The notes below the pieces were generated by a model. The model was not told the origin of the DNA. It did no database searches and saw only the letters and a program-made list of their open reading frames with translations. Of a DNA stretch of 64,000 bases, positions 28,234 to 40,200 are shown piece by piece. Source of the DNA: Rhea pennata (lineage: Eukaryota > Chordata > Aves > Rheiformes > Rheidae); contig NC_084670.1 in the NCBI RefSeq assembly GCF_028389875.1, positions 13,673,383 through 13,737,382 on the forward strand, in the 5' to 3' direction. Position 1 is the first letter of the stretch. Each line of letters opens with the position of its first letter. Position numbers and translations under genes: made by a program.

Positions 28234-31200
28234 TTTTTTAGTTAGTGCCATTGCTTAAAATACATATCAATATATTAAATTTGTTAAACATTAAATAAAG
28301 GACAAACCTAATTCTTTTAACACTACTTCATACTGAATATGACTAGAAACAGGGGGAAAATCTCTCCCCAGTTTAAAATGAAAAAACATGAATTTGATAG
28401 GTGATAGGTGTAAGAAAAAGAACAATGTCTTATGAAATAAGACGAAAAAGTATTAATGACAGCTCACCAATATCATGCAAAAGCATCACTGAATAACCAT
28501 AAAGCAAAAGCAGTACAGATACCTTAGCACAGTACCATCAGCAAAGCTTTGACTCTGAATAACTCTGACAAGACTGAACAGAGTTTTGAACAATTTTTAC
28601 TCAGCACTGCTTTGGGCTGGGAGAATATAGAGCCTCAAGCCAGGAGTGATTTGAAGGTCTCTTGATATCTGTTCATGTACCAGAACAGCACCATCAGTAT
28701 TGAAACTATGAAACAGAGACTACTTCCACAACCTGCACAACAATGATTTACTTCCACAAGAAGATTTTGAGCCAAATTATGATCAAGAATTTGCAGTGGC
28801 ACTAAGAAGAAGACTTCAACATTACAGATCCAAATACACAGTACCAGTGTGAGAGAAGAATGCAAAGTAATTACACTACAGCAGAGTAACACTTTTACAA
28901 AGGTCTTTTGTCAAAAAAAAATAAATAAAAGGAAAGAAAGAAAAGAAAAAGAAAGAAAGAAAAAAAAGGAAAAGGTTAATGCTAGGTAAATGAAAGACAT
29001 TTTTCTTGTGCATGTTTTTCCACATTACTTGAATAAGGTATTATTTAGATAAAGCTAGACAATTCCTCAAAACAGAAACTTTATCTTGACTTTTCATAAC
29101 AATTTTTTTTTAGCTATTTAATGCCAAATGATATCTCATGTAGAAATTTATTTGAATCTTATTTTAAAAGCTTAAAAGTGTGACATTTCAATTTAGTCTT
29201 TTCTTTTTTTGGAATTGCAGTCAAATCCAAAGTCAGTCATTTGCTCAGCTTTATGCTATTTCCCTAGCAACACAGATGGAGCAGGTGGGGAGTAGGTGGA
29301 GTGGATTATGGGGAAAGATGTCTCATTCTTTGCAAGAATGTAAAATCCAAAATTTAGGTGGGTTTGAAGAGAAGGTGTTTTAAGAGTGGTTAGAGAAAAT
29401 TAAATGGGCAATGCAATAAAAACCATTTTGCATTACACTGCTCTTAAAAGAGCAGACATTAGGCATATGAGAAAATTGTGCAACTCGTTATTAGCTACCA
29501 ATTTTAAAGCTCTATGAGTGAGCTAGTTAGTAATCCATGTAATATGTTAATCTGAGTTTGGAAAATGTTAAATTTAAAAACTTGACTTGGATAAATATTA
29601 TCTCTTTGCTATTAAACCAGCATAACACTAACCATCCATTCCACTGCGAAACTGTTCCCTGTAACTTCTTTCAGATAAATGAGACGATACCCTTACTTGT
29701 GGAGTAATCGTGTCATTTTGGAACTCTAAGATGAAAGCATGGAAAAAATTTTGACTTAAAAGACAAGAAGAAATCACATTTACTAAAAACCATACATGTT
29801 ATGACTCAGTACATTACCATCACAAATTGTGATACATTTGGGTCCATTCTCTCCCCCCCCCCATAGCAATAGTAAGCAGAGCAATGAGGTACCATAAGAT
29901 GACTTACACAACATAAACAATTTGCCCGTAGGAGGTAAGTTACCTCAGCTCTTCCTAAGAACTCAGCACATAAGGAAATACAGTGACATAAGAAAGAATG
30001 TTGAGATATCTTCTCTGAAGAGCCCAAAATGAAGACTACTTGGCAAGCTTACAAGTTTGCTATACCATCCACAATATCTGATTTAATATCTAACTAACTA
30101 GACCAGTTATTAGTTATACTAATTCCTGAGTGGTTTCTTATATACTAGAAAACATTCATTTTTGATGCTGTTATCACTCAGATCATTTTCTGGCAAGTTA
30201 TTTGGCTGTTACCTGGCAATTCATTTTTAGAAGAGTGTTCTGGCCAATTCATTCAAACAACATTTTAGAAATAGGCACATAATCAATAAAGAACTTGCAT
30301 ATTTTTCTTTAAATAGATTTATTTTAAAATGTTCTGTATTGCATGACAGTATCATATTACTGAATACAATATTCCATGACGGTATTAAATTGCAGGACAA
30401 TTTCATTTCCTTGGTAGTAAAAGAATTTTGAACCTTAGTCACTGAATCAGTTCTGTATCAACATAAAATCTGTCAAGTGTGGGCTGTTTAGAGCAAATTC
30501 TACTACACACCTAACAGCCAGCCTAACACTAGCCTTTGTGGACAGAGGGTGAAAAAACTTTTAAGCAGGTGCTCCTTTTATTGAAATGAATTAAAGACAA
30601 TGTGCTCAGTCAATGGTTGATCTTAAATCATTTATACAGCCTGTCAAAATTTACAGAACAACTTGGCACCAAAGCATGTATTACTACAATATGTTACCAA
30701 TGTATTACTACAAGGAAACTAACATCTGAACAGGCACAAAGTGTTTATAGAATACATAAAATATAGTTTCTTTTTATTTACATCATCTCACCAGTTTATC
30801 TCTAACTGTTACAAAGACATTTCCATAAATTTCGTAATAGGTTATGGAGGGGAGGGTCTGCATCGTATCTTGAAAGCTACAACTACTATTTACCCAAGAC
30901 ACAATAAACTCCAAACATACAGTTGGATTTGGATACATCTCACTCTGGAGTCTATGCAGATACACAGAAAAATCAACTACTCTCTGTAGGGATTTGCAAG
31001 CGCACGGTTAAAATTCTAATTGTTTAAACCACCTTTGCAAAATAGCATCAATAGCTGCCTTTCCACATTTGCAATATGTCTGTTATCCATTAAGCTGATT
31101 TTATATATATTTTTTTTTTTGCTATTTTTCATATGCAAATAGTTTTTTCAATTAATATTTAAAAAAATTTGTTTAGTGATGGCTGCTTTTTCTGTAACAG

Positions 31201-34200
31201 AACAGTTTCACCCTGAGTAAAATCTCCAAAATGTTACATTACAATTGATTTGATAATGGTAATTCCACCCCCTCTCCCCCAAGCTGTTTCTGAGAGAAGA
31301 AGCAGGAGATCAAAAAGCTTTTGGAGCACCCTAATGGACAAAATAAATTTGTTCTGAGAATGTTAAAGTCATTAGTATACTCGTGAATGTTAAGTATACT
31401 ACTTACTAGGTCATTCATATTTGACTGACTGGATGGACGAATTTCTTCCAAGAACTCTAGAACATAGAATGTGTATCTGTCCATAAGATGAACTCCAATC
31501 CCAAGATCAGGCTGATGCTTAAAAACAACATATAGTAGTTATTAGGCATTTGCCAGGGAGAATTCAATATTTAAGGGGAAGGAATAGAACAAAATAACAT
31601 CATACAGGAGTTAGGCATAATGATTTTTTTGGTCCTAGGCAAATTATACAAAGAAAATTATTAGCCTTGAATAAACATTGCCACTGAGCTGAATAATACA
31701 AATTATCTTCATTTTTCTGGATTATATCCTGTCTATGTTTGACAAGAAGCGAGAAACTTTCTTCTCAACAGTTCAGTACAGAATTGCCTGCTGCCCTTCA
31801 CTTCCCAGAGCTTGTAAAAGCAAGTTTGGGAGAGAGAACTTATCTTTTAATAGTGGTATATCTTTTAATAGTTTAAGGTAATCCTGACCAGCTGGTTTTT
31901 GTCTGAATAGGACCTTTCTCTCATCACTCCTATAAACCTGATGAGATACAACTACATCAGGTAAAAGGCAGCAGGCATTATTTTCTTTTATCAAGTGTAA
32001 GAAGCCCTAGGCTGAATATTCCTCACATCTATCTCATCAGTGTTCCCATAAAACTTCTGCCTATTCGAGGTAATGCAGAAGTTGGCCACAAGCACAGAAC
32101 TCCATCTTCAACTTTAACTATCAGCAGTGAACAGAAAATCATTTCCTCCTTCCTTTGTACTTTTCACCCAACAGTTCACGGGATTTGCAGATCCTCAAAA
32201 CTTCTGTAATTGCTTGAGAGTTCTTCAAAAATTTATACAAGTGAACTGAAAGTGAGTAGGATAGTATCACAAAGAGTTACTCAAATAAAGGACCAGTATC
32301 AGAGAGGTACACTAAAGTGACATGCAGAGGAAGAAAGAGATGAGTCATCATCTACCTTATAATACACCTTATGCATTGAATTATGCTTTCTGTTTATTGT
32401 TGTTTTATATTTATAAAAATATTGATAAATACCTTTGGTATTAAAGTTGCTGAAAAATAACTAGCCTCATTCTCTGGGACAGTCCAACAAAGTGGCAGGA
32501 AAAATATACTTACGAGTTTCGAAGAAAACTGGATACGCTGAAAACTTAATATATTAAATTCAGCAATTAGAAGTGAAATTTTTACTTAAATCGGTAAGAC
32601 TGTGCTTTTAACTCACTCAGGGATTCTGAAAATCATCTTCAAGATCACAAAAACTTACTTACCGATAAAGAATCTTCTCCTACTTGGCTGCTGGCCAAGG
32701 CCATTATATTAGGTGAATAAAATCGTTCATACATGGATGCTCCTTGACAAGTATCAATAATAAACAACAATTCATTGTACCTGAAAAACAGAACAGCCTT
32801 CTTACTTGTCTTTCTTCAGATTGAAAGAACATATACATACTTTGTTTCTTAGTTACCAGGATAGCTGCTAGGAACTGAAGGAAGAGTAGAGTTCACACTC
32901 ATTGATTGTTACATGTAAGATTAGCCAAAGATACTCATTTGAGCAGCTGCAATTGCAGGAAGCCAAAAATAAAAACCAAAGCTAATCTTTTTGTATGCAA
33001 TGTGTCAGGCAATTTTATGGACAATAGATAGTAACTGTTTTGAAAAGTAAGCAATAGTGATCTACCAGCTAAACTTCACATATGCTTATGAAATACACTA
33101 TTCAATCTCTAAATAATACATTTTTCTTACCTTCTTTTCTGCCACATTTGTTCAAAGGCATCAGCAAGTTCTACATTTGTGATTTCTTCAGAATCTTGAA
33201 ATTTTAGGAAACCATTTCCACCATGACCTGACAGGGGCAAGGGGATACAAGTTAGGGAAGCTTCTAAGTTATAGAAAAAACTATGACCCGGTCAACCATC
33301 CTTCTAAAAAAAGCTAAATACAATTCTATTTCTCCAAAGGGACCCCAACAAAAAAAATATTATGATAGTTTCCAGTCTAAATGATGCACACATACTGTTT
33401 TTACTATCTTTGCTGGGTACTGTTACAGGTTTTTTCTTAATTACTGTATGACATGCTTAACAAACAACAACAAAAAGCATTCACTCTACTGTTTTTTGTT
33501 TATTTGGACTCCTGACAGGACTTCATGCTTTCAAACAGCCCCATTCTACTGAACAAAAGTCAATAAATTATATACACAAACCTATAATTACCCGTCATAT
33601 ATATTAGGATATTGCTTCTGTCATCAGAAAGAAGACGTTTAGATCGAGGTGTACTTGGTGGAATTCTTCCTGTTAATACACGCAAGAAATTTTCCACAGT
33701 AACCTTAAAAATAGAAGCACAAAGATAAAAATATTGATCAACCACTCTAGGCTGGACTCCATAAAATAAATAATTGAAAAATAAAACGCTGTTTATCTAA
33801 AAAGATGCAATACTGGATAGTAGAACCACATCGATGCACACTTTCTTTTAAAGGTTTTACTTCAATAAGGCTCATGATCATACAGTACTTTTTGTTTTAT
33901 CCCACTAACATCAGCCTGCTGCTTTAGTATATCAAATAAGTCTACTACCATTATAATTTCTATATACATCTTCATTGATCTGAAACCTACTAAAGTGTGT
34001 AACTTTGTTCTACCAAAGTTCCTCATATACTCACAAAATGCTCCAACATTAGTGTGTGTTATCATGGAAAATAAACTTTAGATTCCCTCTGCAACTCAGG
34101 AAAGAAAAAAAAATCAGTTTCAGTTATGTAAGTCTTCGAGTGACCAGATCATCTGGAGAGTGATTGCAAAACATTCAATAAAACATCACTTGCTCTTCAT

Positions 34201-37200
34201 GTAGATGTATACAGCTTAAAAAATGCTAGTACAAAACTCACATGCAGGGAAAAAAACACATGATGAAAAGAACATATCTCTATTTCTCTGTCATATCTTT
34301 ACTTCTAATAAGATTCAAAAATAAGACATCTACTAGATAGATGCTCCTATAAATCTTTATTTGCTTTAGTAATAACTATAAGCATTACTAAACCATGCAA
34401 GTGCTGTCCAATTTAAGACAACTTGGCAAAGAAATAGTCTGTTTGAAGTAGTATTACATAAAAACAAAAGGTGCTAAAATGCAGCAATTATTTCTATGTA
34501 TTAACTATTTTACAATAATGACTAGGAGGAGGCTTATGTTTTATATTGATAAAAGCATACACTTAGGATACAAGTAGATCTCCCTATTAAACATTTTGCT
34601 GAAAATTTAACCATAATGTGTATGCAAGATGATACACTAACCACCTATCTCTCTTTTCCACAGAAGAGAAAGTTCAGTAACATCTGTACATTCCTTGTAT
34701 ACAGAGTTCCACATATCCTCAGAATAATCGTGGATATTTTCTTCAAAACAGCTAACACACAACAATATGTTTCTACTGTTTAAAACGGTATACTAAATTT
34801 TAAATACAAATTCAGTATTACGTTTGGGGAGTACTTTTTAAATCTATTAGGTCATAAAAGCCCAGCCCAAATCTAGTAATAGAAATGGAAAGACTTTCTC
34901 AAACTGCATAGGTTTTATAAAGCCTTAAACAAAAACTACCAAAAAAAAAAAAGTTATTTAATTAAAGCACAGTCACCTCGTAACTTCGGTAATCCACTTC
35001 CACATCATCTCCATAAACATTTAGCTCCATGTTTTTATGACTAAACACAGTAGCTGGTTTGGGATTTCTGGGATTACATGCCATATCATCTGCCAGCATC
35101 AGCACAATGTGACTATGAAAAATAAGACAGAACTATTTCACACATTCTACTTTCACGTTATCAGTCAAACAGAAATTACAACACAAACGTCCCATAACTA
35201 AAACAACAGCTTGTAACTTTAAGAAGATTCCTGTCACTGTAGGCGAAACTTTGCTCAGTTATTCCCTGTTTCCTTGTGTTCACCCTCACTATTATAACGA
35301 TACCACACATGCATACACAGGCAGTTGGTACCTACCTGTAGGATTTAGTTAGGCAAAGCTGAGTACAAGATTAGTTAGCATTAGCAACTTCATAGTACAG
35401 ATTTGACAGGACCTAGGCCAGCAGAACATTTTATAAAAATCTGAATTTACACAGCACTAAATCATTTCATGCTGTTCCACAGAAGAAATCCCAGTACCCT
35501 CACCTTCTCTCACCTTCATCAGTTAAAAGCAGTATACTTATTCTTTTCTTGAAATCTGAGGAGCTCCTAAATATTTTTCAAACCATTATACTGAGTTCGA
35601 TATGCTATTATCTGATTACCTGCACTAACGGAATTTTCTCTGAAGAACACAATTGGGCTAACACCAGACAGATTTGTCTTCTAAGTACCAAGAAAAAACA
35701 CCCAGCAGTTGGAAGACTAACGCTATAAAAATGTCCTAGCTTGTATGCAGCCAAGATCTGTATTTCGCTTGCCAGGGTCAGCATAGGGTCAACATACGTA
35801 ACAAGTAGTAGATTGGAGACCTTTAGCGCTAGAAAAAACACGCTCAGATTCAGGTGAAGTTAGTTCTTTTCTCAGGTAACTCATTCTCTGACACAGTTCC
35901 TCCTGGACCAAGCGATCTTAGTATTCTACCAAACAATGCTTCTAAAAGCAAAGCTCTTTACTCCTGACTCACAAGATTCAAGAATTAAAAATTAAACTGT
36001 GACCGGCCATTTCAACACCATTCCAGTATCTGTCATCGTTCACCTGTATGTCTGAGCACTGTTAAGAGCCATGTTATTACTTAAGTGCTGACACCACACA
36101 GAAACAGACACAAACGCTCTCCCAGGTAATGTAAGCACAGATGCTCAAAAATAATCTGAGTAATCGATTTCAATGGGAATAAAACCCTGGAACAGGGTTC
36201 ATATCTGGAACAGATATGAAGCTCTAATGAGAGAATTCAGAGGAAGACAGCAGCAGAGGAGAAATAAAGACTTTTTCCTCACATATGCATACCAATACAA
36301 AATTATTTTTTTATAAAAAGGAGTATTATTAAAGGGGAGTTGGTTGCAAGTGTCAAAAATATACCCTGCAGATTTACTGAGATAGTAGTCTTGTGTATAT
36401 TCATTTTATGCATTACACTCAAAAGAGAATATTCCAGACTAAGCCATCACTAGTCCCATAGTTTAGCACTATTTTCAATGACTGTGTAACAGTATTTAAA
36501 AAAAAAAAAAAAAGAATAATTGCACATCACTCAGATGTGCATGGTAGTAGTACATACAGGTAAACATGAACATGCCAAGTTTTAAGAACCACCAGATGGT
36601 ATTCTTAAAAGTGAAATACCCCATGGATAAACAGAATCATTATGTGCAAATGAATGCATTGTTCATTCATTCAGAAAAAAAAAAGTGTTAACCTGTAGCT
36701 TAATTGTTAAACAAAAGTAATCTAATCATGTATTATATTACTGCTATTCCCTTGATGGGAAACTTATATTGGATAATGATTCCAGTAATCAAAAGCAATT
36801 TCTCAGATCATTTTGGTTCTCTTTTATTCTAACAAAACTTTCTTCCTAATTGGAGAATTGCGACAAAATGTCAACAAACCAGAGCAACTTACAACCATAA
36901 AACCAGAAAGCATTTCCTAATGAATTCTATTGTTAGATGACAAATTTGTTTAAACCAGCTGACTAACACAGTTCTGTCCAAAACAAAGCTATGCACAAAT
37001 TCTACCCCTTCCTCTCCGAGAGAATGATGATATATTTTTAACATTTTTTTAAAAAATCTTATTAACATTTTGAATGAAATTTTGCAGCAAAAAAAAAAAA
37101 CAAAACTAAGTAAAAGAAGTTTCTCCAATGTTCTTGGGGACAAACTCACTTAAATCCATGTGAAAACTGCCAGAGATATGAGAAATTAGATTATATCTCT

Positions 37201-40200
37201 CCCTAGGTCTCCTCCAGTGTCTTAGTCTAAAGGATTGTTGCCTTTTTTGAGATTCATTTCCAAATCCTTAGGTATGGATGAGAAATAGACCATATGACTG
37301 AGAAACAGAAACCTCCTGCTATACTATGAATTTTGCAGTATTCCTGAAGCTGCCACATATTCACCTTCATGCTGAAGCAAGACAGACATAGGGAAGACAA
37401 AAGTCCTCAGTTAAGCATAGAACTATTACAAGAATTTCTAAGCTAGCACCTATGATGCCTATGCTTCAAATGCAATATGAGGGAAGTTAGATGCTTCTGT
37501 ATGATATGTGCAAAAAAATGCCACATATCTATGCTTTTCAGCCTACAGAGCCTAGGTGCTATTTTGCCTCAGATTTATAGCTTCAAAATTATTGTAAATA
37601 CTATGTTCCAATATCCTCGCTTTCAAAAATAGATAGAAGTCACTCTTTCAGTGACTTCTACCTGTTTACCTAGACATACTGGAAATACCACCAGTGAACT
37701 AGTATCATTCGTTTTCACAATTTTTATGCAAGTAAATTACATTCCAAAATAGTTATATCCCTAAAACATTCCCAGTAGCAACACAATTATTAAGACACCT
37801 CAGAACAATTTATTCATCCTCCTAATCTTACTATCGGAGAAAGAATAATATTTTAACCATCGTGCTATAGCCAGGGAAGTACAATTTGCATGGATTGACA
37901 AAGCCTTTGGCTTCTCCTAAAAATATCAAGCAAAATGGATTTTTCAAGGCTACTTTCAATATGTAGGAGCTGCTTTGTTCAACAACTTTAGTTTAAAGAT
38001 TCTCTGTGTAGTTAAAGACAAGGAAGTCTTACATTTTAACTATAGCCAGGGTTGCTACCATCTCCACACTGAGAGGAAATCACAGTACAGTAAAAGCTAT
38101 ATATTGTAGTTATATTGTCACTTCTGAATGCATTTATCCATTTTCACATTATACTTTTACCAATTTATTAAGTGGTACAACTTAGTGGCCATATAGTTCC
38201 TCTTTTAATCAAATTACTTTAACTAGAAGTTTCATGATATAATTTGTACCTTTTCATTTTGAATATTACTGTACTTTTCAACATAGTGATGTGACTACAT
38301 CTTTACTCTTATCCAGTTGTACTCTGAAGAGAGCTATAATTTTATACTGTCTCAGATAACAAGAGAACTTTACATTTGCAATCAATTGTATTCACCAAGA
38401 TTCTCTCACCTATCAGGAATGCCCAGTCTCTTGACACTTCTGTACACTGAAAGAGTATTTGCCACGTGACGGTAATTAAACCAGAATCGAGATGTACACA
38501 CCTTGAATTTTTAAGAAAAAAAAATGCATATTAACAGTGTAAAAGATACAAATTGGACTGATCCAGTAATCAGGATCTTCTCATGCATGTGACATCAACA
38601 AACTAGAAAGAAATCAAAAAAAAAAAAACTAGCTACACCAAGAAACTCATGATATAAGTTACATGAACCTTTGTTGTACCACAGTAATAAATGCTAAAAA
38701 TAAACTTTAAGAAAAAAGTTTTTAACCATCCCGAATCATAAAAAGTCATAAAAATCAACTAAGTATAGAAAGTGGCACTTGGGGAATAATAATAGTAAGT
38801 GGATAAGCTAATTTTTTCATTTGCTTTCTCCATTTCAAATGGAAAAAAAAAATCAAAGGAAGAGTTTTCATCTCAACAGCAAACCCATTCTAGGAGCGTT
38901 CTTGCATAAAGACGTAAGTGAGTTCATGCAGAAGCTCCAGATAGGGGAACATATACTGAAGATGCTTTATATTTGAGTCCTTGAATGAAATAAAGAGCTA
39001 AGTGAGCTCTAACCAAAATCTGAATACAAACTCTCAAAAAATATCCAAGAATTCAGATGCCACTGTTTCAACTGGGTGAAGGACAGGGGATCAGCATTTC
39101 TGTACTTAAACTATTCCCTTGGTCTGGTATTATTTAATCTATCCTCAAAAGCTCAAGCCAATGAGATTCCAAAACCTATAGAGGCAACCTACTGTAGCTC
39201 TACACTAGCCTTTCCATTGCCCTTGTGCTTACATCAAGTTCACTGCTTTTTGTTTGTTCTACACCAAGGACAGCAACTCTCTGCAGAAACTTAGTTTTCT
39301 GCTGTTTTACTAATCTTTCAAGCAGATGAAGAAGCACTTTAGAAAAGGCAATTTTAAAGCAACAAAAACAGAAATGAGAGCAAATATGGCATTTAAGGTA
39401 TCTTTTTTCTCTTAGTTTTTCAGTTTTAAATATACAACTTTAAATTAAACAGTAACATCTTTAAGTAAACTTCCTCTATATAACATTTTTTACTCTAAGC
39501 CTTTTCATCAAATGCAATGAGTAATAGCTTAAATGATAATCAAAACTCCACCTGAAAGGATCCCCCTTCACCCTCAATCATTGCTTCAGTTCGCAATTTC
39601 AAAAAAGCCCACAGGAATCAGTCCACAAAAACACTTGCCTTTCAGTGAGATTTAGAGTTCTGAAAACTAATTCTAGCAATGTAGCTGTAACATTTTTAAG
39701 ACACTATCATCTGTCCCTGTCCTCTATCACCTCCCTTATAACAGAATGGAAAATATATCAATGCTTTACATAAAGGTCTTCATGGTCCAGTATATTAATT
39801 CAAATTCTTGATAACGTAGTTTTGCACTGTGATCCCAGTCCTGAACTGCACAAAAACAGTAACATTATTATTTTCTTGATTAAAAAAAATTACTACCTAT
39901 CGTCATGAAGTTAAATGTCAAATTTCTTAGCAATAAAAAAAGAAAAAAAGTTAAGCAGCGATTCTGTTGAGGACAGAAAGTAAAACTCCTTGGACCTGAT
40001 TTTCCACTTTCCTTGTTTATAAGTTTATGATCATACTAATAAAAACATCAATCTGTAAACAGTATTAAAACAGAAAAGTACTTTATGTTTTAATAGTTTT
40101 AAGTTTGTACATTGCAGAATATAGAAATTACTCCTCCTAATTCAATCCATTACTATTAATTTTGCCTTTATATTGTTAAATTATACTATCTGGAAAGCAA

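Larger units (their letters stand above)
24674..31406 (-). other. PIGK intron 8
   Basis: A 6.7 kb intron. It holds a poly-G run at about 27.05 kb, poly-A near 27.33 kb, a 28-base T tract at 28203-28230, an AAAG-rich microsatellite at about 28.91-28.98 kb and a partial X-box (TCCCTAGCAAC) at 29261-29271. No other coding signal seen. Confidence 0.8.
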
